DNA of 64,000 nucleotides from Prorocentrum cordatum (GCA_963575745.1 CAUYUJ010006557.1:963501-1027500); one strand, 5' to 3'. Positions 1 to 11,324 are shown, numbered from the stretch's first letter. Translations and numbers: made by a program. The notes: generated by a model from the letters alone, not told the origin.

Positions 1-275
1 GGTTCTCCAGAATGTGGCCCAGGAGTGGAGTTCTGGGAGGTCGAAGAGCACGAAGTGTGTGACTGTTGGCGAAAAGCGAGCCCGGCTCTGTTCCTGGTTC
101 TCCAGAATGTGGCCAGGGAATGGAGTTCTGGGAGGTCGAAGAGCACGAAGTGTGTGACTGTTGGCGAAAAGCGATTCCCGGTTCTCCTCCCCGGCACCCG
201 CCCAGACCCCCCTGAGCAGTCATGATGCTCTCTTTTGAGCCTACTAGAAACCTATCAGCAAACGCTGTTAGGTAA
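1..275. repeat. 95-bp satellite block with unique tail, copy 1
   Basis: Tandem units of about 95 bp begin GGTTCTCCAGAATGTGG at positions 1 and 96, followed by a partial unit and a tail containing CCTACTAGAAACCTATCAGC. The same block with the same tail recurs at 1109-1373 lacking 8 bp of the tail, so this is a long direct repeat flanking the block between. Open frames through it are repeat artefacts. Confidence 0.85.
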
Positions 276-484
276 AAAACACTGCTGGTTTTATTTAACC
301 ATGACGGGTACAAGTCTTGACAAGTGCGATTACTGATAACATATTCGCATTCGAAAAGTGGACGATCCTGGCAAAGCAACCTAACAGCGATATGTAGAAG
401 TATATCTGAAAGCATCCCCCTTAAGATTCAGATGAAAATCCAGTTGTAGAATTCTGCTGTTCTCGCAGTCGTAGTCGCATTCGC

Positions 485-805
485 GATGACAGTCGCAGCG
501 GCAACGGCAGTCGCAGTCACAGCCTCAGCCTCAGCCTGCCTCAGCCTCAGCCTCAGCCTGCTTCAGCCTCAGCCTCAGTCTGCCTTCGGCCTCGGCCTCA
601 GCCTGCCTCAGCCTCAGCCTGAATCAGCCTCAGCCTCAGCCTGCCTCAGCATCAGCCTGCTTCAGCCTCAGCCTCAGCCTGCCTCAGCCTCAGCCTCAGT
701 CTGCTTCAGCCTCAGCCTCAGTCTGCCTTCAGCCTCGGCCTCAGCCTCAGCCTGCCTCAGCCTCAGCCTGCCTCGGCCGCAGCATCAGCCTGCCTCAGCA
801 TTCAA
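485..805. repeat. (CAGCCT)n-type compound microsatellite
   Basis: About 320 bp of interrupted CAGCCT/CAGCCTCAG units, preceded by a short CGCAGT-rich run. It lies between the two copies of the 95-bp satellite block. The Ser/Leu/Ala/Pro-rich reading frame across it is low complexity and is not called as a gene. Confidence 0.9.
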
Positions 806-1373
806 AATGTGGCCCAGGAATGGAGTTCTGGGAACTAGAAGAACACGAAGTGGCCTACAGTTGGCTCCGGGCATCAAAATCATGCCCAGGAATGGAGTTC
901 TGGGAACTTGAAGAGCACGAAGTGGCCTACAGTTGGCTCCGGGCATCCAAAATGTGGCCCGGGAATGGAGTTCTGGGAACTCGAAGAGCACGAAGTGGTC
1001 TACAGTTGGCTCCGGGCACTCAAAATGTAGCCCGGGAATGGAGTTCTGGGAGGTCGAAGAGCACGAAGTGTGTGACTGTTGACGAAAAACGAGCCCGGCT
1101 CTGTTCCCGGTTCTCCAGAGTGTGGCCCGGAAGGGGAGTTCTGGGAGGTCGAAGAGCACGAAGTGTGTGACTGTTGGCGAAAAGCGAGCCCGGCTCTGTT
1201 CCCGGTTCTCCAGAATGTGGCCAGGGAATGGAGTTCTGGGAGGTCGAAGAGCACGAAGTGTGTGACTGATGGCGAAAAACGATTCCCGGTTCTCCTCCCT
1301 GGCACCCGCCCAGACCCCCCTGAGGAGTCATGATTTGAGCCTACTAGAAACCTATCAGCAAACGCTGTTAGGT
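805..1373. repeat. Diverged 68-70-bp satellite leading into 95-bp satellite, copy 2
   Basis: Three to four units of about 68-70 bp sharing the core TGGAGTTCTGGGAACT (805-1030) run into 95-bp units with the core TGGAGTTCTGGGAGGTCGAA, and then into the same tail as copy 1 (ending near 1373). The two unit types are clearly homologous: the longer one has gained a segment around TGTGACTGTTGGCGAAAA. Confidence 0.8.
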
Positions 1374-1920
1374 AATATGTAATCCATGTGCGCAATTGCT
1401 TTGAACTTTCGTGTGTTTTTTCTCCTAGCCCGTTTTAATTCAGAGGAAACCTCGTCGACCCTCCGCCGCGTGGTCCTGGAAGAGGAATGCGCGCACCGGG
1501 GGTCATTCTATCCGACGCCCATCTTGGTCGAACTGCAATGACGCCCACCCGCATGATCACCAGGATTTGCGAAAGACCATCAAGAGGCGGGCGCATGGAA
1601 AAATACACGGTGCACCGCATCCGAATCAAGAGACGACCTGGAAACCAATGGGGCAATACACTTTCAAACTTTCAAGGGCGAGGGCTGGGCCTCGCATTCG
1701 ACTGCGCGGGCGGCGCTGCGGCGGCGGCCGCCGTCGACGGGGGTGGCTGCTGCGCGCGTTGCAGCGGCCACGGCAACGGCCGCGGCTGATGCCGTGTGCC
1801 GCCGCCGGCGCCGTTTTGCGCCCACCCGCCATCCCCCCCTTCTGAGGGCGACGAGCGGGACCCCCTGCCCAAAGGCGAGGAGGACAGGGCCTCGGCCAAG
1901 CGAGCAGCATGACCCGTGAG
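1374..1920. other. No recognisable gene
   Basis: A GC-rich stretch with overlapping open frames on both strands, all rich in Arg, Pro, Ala and Gly. I see no conserved domain, RNA gene or repeat here. Confidence 0.5.
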
Positions 1921-2060
1921 GGCCCCAGCTGCCCAGACGACAACGCGGCAGTCCCCCCCCAGGGTCATCGCCGCCCTCGCGGTCCTGGGCCACCCAGCTG
2001 CCCAGACGACAACGCGGCAGTCCCCCCCCCCAGGGTCATCGCCGCCCTCGCTGTCCTGGG
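1921..2060. repeat. Two-copy 69-bp tandem duplication
   Basis: Two adjacent units beginning CCCAGCTGCCCAGACGACAA at about 1924 and 1993 differ by a few bases, including the length of a C run. The flanking sequence is GC-rich and non-coding by eye. Confidence 0.8.
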
Positions 2061-2334
2061 CCGCCCCCGCCAGCAGCTGCCGCGCTGCCCCCCGGCGCGC
2101 CCGCGCTCGCCGCACCGCGACCGCCGCCGCAGCCGCACTGCTCAAAGGGCGAGCCCGCACGCCGCGCCTGCGCCCGCGCCCGCCCCGACGACCGCCCGCC
2201 GACGACCGCCCCTGCGCCCCTCGCCCTGCGCCTGCTCTTCTGCCTCGTTGCTGCTGCTGCCGGCCCCCTCGCTCTTCCCGCCCCCTTCTCTGCGCCCAGC
2301 CGAGCGCAGGCAGGGATGCCGGCGCGCGGGCGCG

Positions 2335-2520
2335 GGTGCCCAGCGCGTTCCGCCGCCCTGGCAGCCCTGGGCGTCCTCTCCCCTGTCGCCTCGTCGATTG
2401 CTCCCCCCTTCGCGCTCGAGTCCTTGTCGAGACTTCATCTCGCCTCCGCCCCGAGTGTGCAGTACACTCGTCGTCATATACACACACACACACTCTCTCT
2501 GTATATATGTATATATGCGG
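2335..2520. repeat. Dispersed repeat (copy 1) plus CA/TA microsatellite
   Basis: The segment with CCGCCCTGGCAGCCCTGGGC and CTCTCCCCTGTCGCCTCGTC recurs in the same orientation at 34145-34235. It is followed by a (CA)n/(TA)n run at about 2477-2517. The second copy is likewise followed by a region rich in ACACGTGTATGC. Confidence 0.65.
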
Positions 2521-2589
2521 ACAATCCCCCACGTCGCATCATCACACGCGTCGGCCAGCAGGGCCGTACGTTTTGTCTGAGGCGATCCC

Positions 2590-3520
2590 GCCATGCAGTA
2601 CCGTGAAAATTCCAACTGTCACACGGATGGACAGCGGGTGATTTTCAGAATGTGGCTCTCGCCACAAGTCCACGCAGATCCGTCCGGAAGGCTCACGACG
2701 GTTACACGGATAGGGGGGGCGGGCCGTTCTCGAACTGTGGCGATCGCCCCGGCGCCGCCCACGTCCGTCCGAAAAGCTTCCCAACATTTTCACTTTCACG
2801 GATATCGGGCGGGTGTTCTTCAACATGTGGCCCTCGCCTTCTCGCCCCACACACTCGTCTCAAGCGTTGCCAGCAGCTGCACGTGTGCAGGGCGGCTTTG
2901 TTCTATACTTACCCTTCGCCTCAGCGCGATGCACCACTGTTCGTCTCCACCATGTCCAACAACTGCACAAAGGGAGGGCGGGCCGCCTGCAAATAAGGAA
3001 TAAGTCGGCATTGCCTCAGAACCGCTCAAACTTTCAAACCCGAATCTGAGAAGCGCGCGCCAGCCATACGGAAGAAGGGCGGTTCAATTTGGGCATACGG
3101 CTGTCAATTGAGACGTGCCGCAATTTCATTACAGGACATTGAGCACTGTGCAATACCCAATCGGACAGAGGGCGGCTTCTTTTCACCATGGGTCCTCGCT
3201 GGACAATTCCTGTACGGCTCGTCAAAAGAATGTACGGTGTTTGCTTTCGGTGCTTGCGTGGTCGGCGCTACTTCAATGCTGGCATGAAGTATTCGGCCCA
3301 GACGCAGAGGTATCCGAAATCCGGCAGAACCCTCGCAGCATTGGAGAACGTTGTTTGTTTCTGACAAGTGTCCCTACTATCGAGCGCTTCGATTTTGATG
3401 AACGGCGTTTCGTTTTCAATGTATGTTGGACGAGCCTTGTAGTGGGCCTAAATCACTGCACCTCGGATCGCTTGAAGGACGGAGGGCAGATCCCTTTCAC
3501 CGTGGGGCCTCGCTTGGATA
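2590..3520 (+). repeat. Degenerate 80-bp satellite family, locus 1
   Basis: Repeated but strongly diverged units contain ACGGATGGxxGGCGG, then TTTTCAxxATGTGGC and TCTCGCC, spaced roughly 80 bp apart. Better-preserved arrays of the same unit lie at 10543-10860 (same strand) and 32540-32890 (opposite strand). This looks like an old relic of the family. Confidence 0.6.
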
Positions 3521-4094
3521 GCAGGGCCCATGGGCTGTGCGTCTTTCGAGGGTGCGCTTCCTGCAGTTGAGAGGAATGCCTGCAGGGGCTCACGATGCGG
3601 GGATTCGGCGCGGGATTGTTTCTGGCAGCATGCGGAACCATCCTGGATGTACTCTTCCCTTCCCCATGTGCGAGCTGCACGCGGAGGGAACATTTGCCTT
3701 TCGCAGGTCTTCGATATCCGGTGCAAATCCCCGAGAACACGGGGCACTCGCGCAGGAACTGCGAGGCGTGCGATCTGATCGGCACAGCGTCCTTTCTGAC
3801 TAGTTTCCTCAGTCCTTTCATTCATCCTCTTCCTGCTCTTCCTCACCCTTCTCCCCCACCCTTTGTACCCCTCCTTGCCCCCCTCCACGGCATCGTCCTC
3901 CTCGTCGTCCTTCCGGGGGACAGCTCCCTGCGTGGCACCGTCCTGGCCCGCTCTCCGAGCCACGCCCGCGGCCGCGGCGGCGAGGGTCTACGATCCCGGG
4001 TCGAGGGTTCACAGTTCCGCCCCCAACAGGGATGGGCCCCAGGGTTCCACAGGCCCTCTCCACCCCCGGATGCCCCAGATGGGAGGGGCGGGGG

Positions 4095-4129
<35 letters not shown>

Positions 4130-4312
4130 ACCACCCCGCACCAACAGGGGAGCGGGGAGGGCACCAAAATCCACCACCACGCCGCGCCGACAGGGCCGCG
4201 ACCACGGGGTGGAGCTCGCAGTTGCGAGGCCTTCGCGAGGCTCACGGGCGCAATTGCCCATCCAGCGGGGCGGGGGGGTACGACCCCATGGGAGGGGGGG
4301 GGCCTGGATCAT
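3521..4312. other. No recognisable gene; contains (CGA)n
   Basis: A GC-rich stretch with a short (CGA)n microsatellite near 4099-4128. Open frames through it are Arg/Pro- or Asp-rich by virtue of the microsatellite. Nothing else is recognised. Confidence 0.5.
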
Positions 4313-4480
4313 ACTGAAGGGGCCCAGGGACACACACAAATAAATAGACACAAATCATAGGATTCCCAATATTTTCCGGGTTTCGTCTTCCACCCCCCCC
4401 TTCCCATATTTTCCCACATCTTCCTGGGAATCGAGGATTACTTGTGTCTGTGTGTTTCTTTCCCTCCTGACACACATCCT
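4313..4480. mobile_element. TIR element family E, copy 1
   Basis: The arms run from GAAGGGGCCCAGGGACACAC with GATTCCCA inward, to an inverted counterpart with GGGAATCGAGGATTAC and TTGTGTCTGTGTGTTTC. A second copy with the same arms is at 35064-35240. The copies agree over most of their length, including CGGGTTTCGTCTTCC-like interior, supporting a short non-autonomous TIR element. Confidence 0.65.
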
Positions 4481-4767
4481 CCCTCGACGCCCCCCTCCCT
4501 CCCCGCCGGCCGCTCCCTCTCCCTCGCCGGCGGCACGCCCGCTCCCCTCTCGCCCCCCCGCTGCTCTCGACATCTCGTGCCACCTGCTCATCTCCTCTCC
4601 CCTCCTCCCCCCTCTACCGTCCTCCTTCCCCCACTCTCCTCGAGCGTCTTGGGCATGGGCCGGCAGGAGGTCACCTCTGGCGTCGTGGACCGATGGTTCG
4701 GCGATTCGGGGCCCTCTTGGACCGTCTCGCGCGCCTCTTGGGATTTCTTGGGGCATGTTTGGGCCCC

Positions 4768-4832
4768 TTGCCCCCTCCTCCTCCTCCTCCTCCTCCTCCT
4801 CCTCCTCCTCCTCCTCCTCCTCCTCCTCCCCT
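4768..4832. repeat. (CCT)n tract
   Basis: A long uninterrupted run of CCT on the plus strand. It is one of many polypyrimidine tracts in the window (also near 34.9, 36.3, 38.3, 39.3, 39.8 and 56.8 kb; purine-rich on the plus strand at 41.5 and 42.5 kb). Confidence 0.95.
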
Positions 4833-5334
4833 TCCCCTCCCTTCTCTGCCCTCCCTTCTCTGCGACCCCTCTCCTCCCCGACATCTCTCGCAAGCCTCCC
4901 CCCCCCGGCAACGGGGGCCGAGGCAGGCAGGGGCGCGCCGAAGGCCACGCGGTCGCCGTCCGCGAACTGCTCCTGCGGAGGGGCCGCGGGGCACTCGGGC
5001 GCCGCGCATGCGCGCCGCCACGCGCGGGACGCCCGCTGGTGCTCGGGCGTGAGACGAAGACAGGACAAGGACAAATTCGGACCGCGAGGAATCGGGCATC
5101 TCTGCAGTCTGGCGGTTCTGGACGGCGAAACCTCCGAAATCCATCGGACGAACCCTGTCCTTCGAAACCCGTGCAGACATCCAACACCCATCGAGCGAAC
5201 CCCGTCTTTGTCCTCCTAGTCCTCCTCGTCCTTCCCCTCTTCCCCCTGCTCAATGCCTTGCCCCCGTCTACTAATGACTCCCCCTCTCCTCCTCTGTTTC
5301 CTCTTTCCCCTCTTCCTTTCAAAATCGGCTGGCC
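4833..5334. other. No recognisable gene
   Basis: GC-rich sequence with open frames on both strands. A minus-strand frame here is Arg/Pro-rich and shows no domain. Nothing is recognised. Confidence 0.45.
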
Positions 5335-5710
5335 CCCTTGTGGGACCACCAGGCTGTAAGCCGAAGTTGCTGCTCCCTGCGCCATTTGCAGTTTCAAGCC
5401 TCCAAAGTTACTGTGCTGCTTTCTGCACCCTACTGTTAATTATTGAAGTGCGCGCGAGGGGTGGGAGCCCCGAACCAGCAATTTACCACGCCCGGATTGC
5501 GTGCCCAAGGGGGCGTGGGACACGTAACAATACATGATATTCGCGCCCCCGATGCCATAATCCCTCGTGCATTACACAATGTCCGCGTGCCCGAGGCCAC
5601 TAATATTCATGTAAAATACCCAATGTGTGCGTCCCCGAGGCAACGAACCCTTGTAACGTATACAATATTCGCGTCCCCGAAGCCATAAACCTCGCAGGTT
5701 ACGCCACATT
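5335..5710 (+). repeat. Head-plus-array repeat, copy 1 (46-bp array)
   Basis: A head of about 125 bp (with GGCCCCCTTGTGGGACCACC and GCGCGAGGGGTGGGAG) is followed by four to five degenerate units of about 46 bp with the core ATATTCGCGTCCCCGAAGCC. The same head recurs at 57625-57800, where it is followed by a different, 73-bp array. The shared head with different arrays suggests a modular repeat. Confidence 0.65.
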
Positions 5711-5729
5711 CGAATTGCCGCGGCCACGA

Positions 5730-6260
5730 GTGCTCCGAGGCACCCGAAGATAATTCCAAGAGAGCCCAAGAGGGCCCAAAGAGGCCCCAAGAGCGCTCCA
5801 AGAGGCCTCCCGAGAGAGCCCCGAAAGACCAACATCGTAGACTTTACAGGTTGTTGAAGGATTTGGCCTTCTCACATTGTCGACTTTCCGACCCTCCAAG
5901 ACGGTTCAAGAAGCGCTCAAGACCACCCCAAGACAACCCAAGACGCCTCCAAGAGGGCCCCAAGAGAGCCCAAGAGGGATCCAAGATGGCCCAAGAAGTG
6001 CTCAAGGCGGCCACAGAGGGTCCCAAGACGGCCCCAAGAGGAGCCCAAGCAGGGGGCCACAAACCGAACATTCGATATTTGGCCCCAAGAGGCGGTCAAG
6101 AGGCCCCAAGAGACCCCAAGAGGTGCCCAAGACGCCTCCAAGAGGCCCAAAAGATACCCCACGAGGCCCCAAAAAGCCCCCACGAGGCGCCCAAACCGCC
6201 TCCGCGAGGCCCCCCGAGAGGCCCCCCACGACACCCCAAAACATATACAAGAGGCCTCAG
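5730..6260 (+). repeat. CCAAGAGGCCC-type degenerate array
   Basis: Interlaced 10-14-bp units of the form CCAAGAGGCCCC or CCAAGACGGCC. Near 5845-5890 an A/T-richer spacer (GGTTGTTGAAGGATTTGGCC) interrupts the array, as in the related arrays. Long open frames here arise because unit lengths avoid stops; they read as Lys/Pro/Arg repeats and are not called as coding. Confidence 0.8.
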
Positions 6261-6304
6261 ACCCACAACCCAGCACGGTGGCGGGATGAGCCAAAGGCCA
6301 CTAG

Positions 6305-7678
6305 GATCCGCCGCCCCCTGTGGTCTTGCCACAGGGGTGCACGGCGTGCTGGATGTTTCAGGTTTTGGTTTTGGTTCTTTTTCTAAAAGAACTCCCCAGT
6401 GGGCTTCGGCCCGTCCCGCCGGCCACCCGCAAGTTTCCGAAAATCCATCTGTCAATGCCTTTGTTGCCCCAACTTGGCCCAAGATGGCCTCCAAGACGGC
6501 CAAGATGGCCCAAGATGGCCTCCAAGATGCTTCCAAGACGGCCAAGATGGCCTCCAAAACGGGTAAGATGGCTCCAAGATGCACCCAAGACGGCCCAAGA
6601 TGGCCTCAAGATGGTCTAAGACGGCCCAAAAGGCCCGCAAAAGGCCTCCAAGACGGCCCAAGAGCCCTCCAAGACGCCCTCCAGGAAGGCCCGAATAGGT
6701 TAAAATCATTGATTGTCCTTAGGTTTTTGAAGGATTTTGGCATGTTCTTCTTTTCAACTCTCCGACGGCCCAAGACGGCCCAAGAGGTCCCCAACATCGC
6801 CCCAACAGCACCCAAGAGGCCTCCAAGATGGCCCCATGACGGCCCAAGAGGCCCCCAAGAAGGCCCCAAGAGGGCCTCAAGACGGCCCAAGAGGCCTCCA
6901 AGACGCCCAAGATGGCCTCCAAGACGGCCAAGATGGCCCAAGATGGCCTCCAAGATGCCTCCAAGACGGCCAAGATGGCCTCCAAGACGGGTAAGATGGC
7001 TCCAAGATGCACCCAAGACGGTCCAAGATGGCCTCAAGATGGTCTAAGACGGCCCAAAAGGCCGGCAAAAGGCCTCCAAGACGGCCCAAGAGCCCTCCAA
7101 GACGCCCTCCAGGAAGGCCCGAATAGGTTAAAATCATTGATTTTCCTTAGGTTTTTGAAGGATTTTGGCATGTTCTTCTTTTCAGCTCTCCGACGGCCCC
7201 AGACGGCCCATGAGGTCCCCAACATCGCCCCAACAGCACCCAAGAGGCCTCCAAGATGGCCCCATGACGGCCCAAGAGGCCCCCAAGAAGGCCCCAAGAG
7301 GGCCTCAAGACGGCCCAAGAGGCCTCCAAGACCTCCAAGACGGCCAAGATGGCCCAAGATGGCCTCCAAGATGCCTCCAAGACGGCCAAAATGGCCTCCA
7401 AGACGGGTAAGATGGCTCCAAGATGCACCCAAGACGGCCCAAGATGGCCTCAAGATGGTCTAAGACGGCCCAAAAGGCCCGCAAAAGGCCTCCAAGACGG
7501 CCCAAGAGCCCTCCAAGACGCCCTCCAAGGTCCTCCCCCACGTGTTCCCCGAAAGCTGTAAAGACCGATTCGGGGAACATATGGCCCAATAACTTGGCAG
7601 ACCTCTGGCCACAGCAGTCGGCCGCATCGGCGCTTCCGAAAGGGCAGGGGGCGGCGGTGATTCGCCGTAGGCGTCTTC
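6305..7678 (+). mobile_element. Composite array-bearing element, copy 1
   Basis: The left module starts GATCCGCCGCCCCCT, contains AAAAGAACTCCCC and ends near GGCTTCGGCCCGTCCCGCCG. Next comes a CCAAGACGGCC array organised in a 428-bp higher-order repeat (compare 6600-7027 with 7028-7455). The right module contains CCGATTCGGGGAACATATGG and GGCAGGGGGCGGCGGTGATT. The two outer ends carry a short inverted CCGCCGCCCCCT. Two further elements share this module order (7679-9212 and 28342-29357). Calling it mobile is inference; the shared module order is what I see. Confidence 0.6.
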
Positions 7679-9212
7679 GATCCGCCGCCCCCTATTGGCT
7701 TGCCACAGGGGTGCCCGGCGTGCTAGATTATTTCGGTGTTGGTTTGGTCCTTTCCAAAAGAACTCCCCATGGGGCTTCGGCCCGTCCCGCCGGCCACCCG
7801 AAAGGCCCGGAATTCTCACAAAAACTCTCCCAAGACGGCTCAAGATGGTTTTCAAAACCGCCCTGATGGCCTAAGATGGCCTCCAAGATGCCTCCAAGAC
7901 GGCCAAGATGATCTCAAGTTCGCCGAAATGGTCCATGATGGCCTCCCAGACGGCCCAAGAGGGTCCAAGATACCTCCAAGTTCGCCCAGTAAGCCTCCAA
8001 GACGGCCCAAGAGGCCTCCAAGAGGTTTTCCAGGAGGGCCCGAAGAGGCTAAAATCATTGATATTCCATAGGTTTTTGAAGGATTCTGGAGTTTGCTCTT
8101 CTTGGGCTTCCGACGGCCCAAGACGCCCCAAAGATCGCCCCAAGATCCTTCACGAGGCCTCCAAGACGGCCCAAGAGGCCCCCAAGACGGCCCCACGAGG
8201 GTTCCAAGACGGCCAGAGGCCTCCAAGACGCCCAAGATGGCCTCCAAGACGGCCCTGGAACACCCCAAGAGGGCCCCAAGCCGGCCCAGAGAGGCCCCCC
8301 AAACGGCTTCCGACGGCGTCAGGCGGGTCAGGAGCCCACCAAGATGGCCGAAGTTGGCTAGAAGCTGGCCCAAGAGGCCTCCAAGAGGGCCTCCAGGAAG
8401 ACCAGAAAAGGCAAACAACATGGTTGATTCCTTAGGTTGTTGACGGATTTTGACATTTGCTTCTTTTCGGCCTTCCGACGACCCGAGACGGCCCAAGAGC
8501 TCCCAAAGATCGCCCAAAGATCGCCCAAGAGGCCTCCAAGATGGCCCTAGAAAGGCCAAAGAGGCCCCCAAGACGGCCCCATGAGGCTCCCAAGACGGCC
8601 CAGGAAGCTTTTAAGACGTCCAAGATGGCCTCCAAGACGGCCCTGGAGCATTCCAAGAGGGCCCCAAGTCGGCCCAGAGAGACCCCCAAACGGCTTCCGA
8701 CGGCGTCGGACGGGCCAGGAGCCCACCAAAACGGCCGAAGATAGCCCTAAGATGGCCCAAGACGGCCCAAGAGGCTTCCAAGAGGACCTCCAGGGAGGGC
8801 CGAAAAGGCCAAAATCATTGACTTCCCATGAGTTTTTGAAGGATTGTGGCATTTGCTTTTTTTCAGCCTTCCGACGGCCCGAGACGGCCCAAGTGCCCCC
8901 GAAGTTCGCCCAAGAGGCCCAAGACGGCCCCAAGAGGCCCCCAAGACGGCCCAAGAGGCCTCCAAGACGCTCAAGATGGCCTCCAAGACGGCCCAAGAGC
9001 CCTCCAAAACGTCCTCCAAGAAGGCCCGAAAGGGTCAAAACGACCTTCACACGGCCAAGATGACCTTCAAGATGACCTCCTCAAGGCTTTCCAAACCGAT
9101 TCGGGGAACACATGGTCCGATAGCTTGGCAGGTCTGGCCTCAACGTTCGGCCACATAGGCGCTTCCGAAAAGGCAGGGGGCGGCGGTCATTCGCCGTAGG
9201 CGTCTTAGATAA
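7679..9212 (+). mobile_element. Composite array-bearing element, copy 2
   Basis: This copy directly abuts the right end of copy 1, head to tail. The left module (GATCCGCCGCCCCCTATTGG, then AAAAGAACTCCCCATGGGGC) leads to an array with three conserved spacers near 8050, 8418 and 8810. The right module (CCGATTCGGGGAACACATGG, then GGCAGGGGGCGGCGGTCATT) closes it. Array content is diverged from copy 1 while the end modules remain alike. Confidence 0.6.
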
Positions 9213-9324
9213 CGCCAACGTCTCAATATGCGCTGATGATTCCTATCCGCCCCCGCATAATGTTCCCAGATGCGCCAAGGCAGCGCCGAGACGCACCGAC
9301 GCGACTCTGAGACATCCCATTTTG

Positions 9325-9378
9325 ATACATATATATATATATATGTATATATATATGTGTATGTATGTATACATGTAT

Positions 9379-9423
<45 letters not shown>

Positions 9424-9452
9424 AAAAAAAAAAGAGAGAGAGAGAGAGGGGG
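9325..9452. repeat. (TA)n/(TG)n/(GA)n compound microsatellite
   Basis: ATATATATGT-type repeats pass into a long AGAGAGAG run interrupted by an A tract. Confidence 0.95.
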
Positions 9453-9784
9453 CGAAACCCTCACGGATTATCAGTATCATGATCCCCCCTTCTTCGTCCT
9501 GCCCATCCTCTCTCCTCGCAGGACTCCTCATCCTCTGTCCTCCTCCCTCCCCAGAGACGAACTCGCCCGAGTCAGCGCTGGCCCGCGCCGGCCGGGGCCA
9601 CGTCGCGAGCCCCAGGCCAGCCGCGAAGTGGGTCCCGACCTCGCGCCAGCGGCTGGCGGGGAGGAGGGTTCGGCTCCACACGGCTTCCGAACCTGGACAA
9701 GGCAGACGTGGTCGGAGGAGATTGGCCGACCCCCTTCGCGCGGAACCCCGCTTCGGCTCCCCCGACCTCCTTCTCTAGTCCGTA

Positions 9785-9870
9785 TAACCATCACAACCAC
9801 CGCCATCATCATCAGCATCATCCTCATGCTCATCATTATCATCATCCTTATCATCATCCTTATCATCCTT

Positions 9871-9918
<48 letters not shown>

Positions 9919-10345
9919 GTCATCATCATCATCGTCATCATCATCCTCATCCTCATCATCATCATCACCATCGTCAGCACCATCATCATCACCACCATCA
10001 TGATCACCATCATCACCATTACCTTCATTGCCATCATAATCAGCAACACCATCATAATCATCATCACCATCATCACCATGACCATCACCAGCATCATCCG
10101 CATCAACATCGGCAACTATCATCATCGTCATCATCATCAGCCACATTATCATCATCCTGATCAACATCACCATCATCACCATCACCATCACCATCAGCAT
10201 CACTATCACCAACATCATCACCATCACAATCATCATCACCATCACTACCATCCTCATCCTCATCATCAACAGCATCAGCATCATCGCCATCATCATCGCC
10301 ATCGCCATCGTCATCGTCACCACCACAACCATCCTCCTCCTTCTC
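9785..10345. repeat. Long imperfect (ATC)n microsatellite
   Basis: More than 500 bp of ATC/ACC/CTC triplets on the plus strand. All six frames are open over long stretches (His-, Ile- or Ser-rich on plus; Asp- or Met-rich on minus), so open-frame length is meaningless here. Confidence 0.95.
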
Positions 10346-10542
10346 CTCCTCCTCCTTATAATTACCATCGTCACCACCATTCCTCCTGCCCACCCCCCCT
10401 TCTAGCCCCGCCCCCTCTTGCATCCTCCATCCTTTTTCCTTTTGCATAACTCCTCCCTGTCGCGCCCTGAGGCATGTCGGTAAGGCAGGCCAGGCGATTC
10501 GCCTGAGACTTCCTCGCCATCTATGCTCACTACGCTGAAACA

Positions 10543-10860
10543 ATTTCATGGATGGAGGGCGGGTCATTTTCAAAACGTGGCTCTCGCTTTAGCACAGGGC
10601 GCATCCGTCTCAGAAGGTTGCAAGAGTTTCACAGATGGAGGGCATGCAGATTTCAAAAATGTGGCTCTCGCCTTAGCGCCGCGCACCTTCGTCCTAAGGT
10701 GTGCAAGAGTTTCACGGATGGGGGGCGGTACCTTTTCAACATGTGGCTCTCGCCTTGGCGCCGCGCACCTTCGTTGTAAAACATGCCAGGGCTTCACGGA
10801 TGGAGGCTGGCACCTTTTCGAAATGTGGCTCTCGCCCTCGCGCCGCGCATATTCTTACGG
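10543..10860 (+). repeat. 82-84-bp satellite, four copies (locus 2)
   Basis: Four consecutive units start TTTCA(C/T)(G/A)GATGG near 10545, 10627, 10710 and 10791, each with a TGTGGCTCTCGCC core and a GCGCCGCGCACCTTCGT-like block. Related copies lie at 2590-3520 and, reversed, at 32540-32890. Confidence 0.85.
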
Positions 10861-11072
10861 CTGACGTCCCAGAACTGGTGTTTTGGCACAATGTAGGACT
10901 GCCAAGGCGAAACAATTACTATGGTGTTCTGGCGCGGTTCAGGATTTTCAAACGGTTGTGTTGCAACGGGGCACTTCCGGCAGAGAAAATGAACCCTTGT
11001 AGGGACCTATGCAGAGGGAACCTGGAGGGAGGGTTCATTGCAACATCGTCGATGAGTCATGGGTCTGCAGCG

Positions 11073-11152
11073 GTCCTCCTCCTCCTCCTCCGCCTCCGCC
11101 TCCGCCTCCTCCTCCTCCTCCTCCGCCTCCGCCTCCTCCTCCTCCTCCAAGC
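11073..11152. repeat. (CCT)n/(CCG)n tract
   Basis: Alternating CCTCCT and CCTCCG triplets, about 170 bp upstream of the RPL7A copy. Confidence 0.95.
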
Positions 11153-11324
11153 CCATCTGGCCTCAGCTGGGAGGGGGCCGGATCGTGGTCGCGTCGGGGG
11201 GATCGCTCGATCTCTCGGCGCGATCGCCAGCGATCAGGCCGCCCAGGAGGTCGGGCTCACGCGAGCCGCGCGGAGCCCTGGGGGTGAGGCACTCCTGGCC
11301 TCAGCCTCCCCCTGGGCCCGATCG

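Noticed and set aside
486-911. Ser/Leu-rich protein over the CAGCCT repeat
   Set aside because: Low-complexity translation with no conserved sequence.
4355-5397. Minus-strand reading frames of 270-280 residues
   Set aside because: They cross a (CCT)n tract and GC-rich sequence, are Arg/Glu/Pro-rich, and overlap equally long frames on the plus strand.
5851-7463. Long plus-strand reading frames (398 and 183 residues) of Lys/Pro/Arg/Asp repeats
   Set aside because: They arise from CCAAGACGGCC-type units; several frames on both strands are open at once, and translation shows only the repeat in different phases.
9700-10380. His-, Ile-, Met- or Asp-rich proteins
   Set aside because: Pure consequence of the (ATC)n microsatellite; open in most frames.
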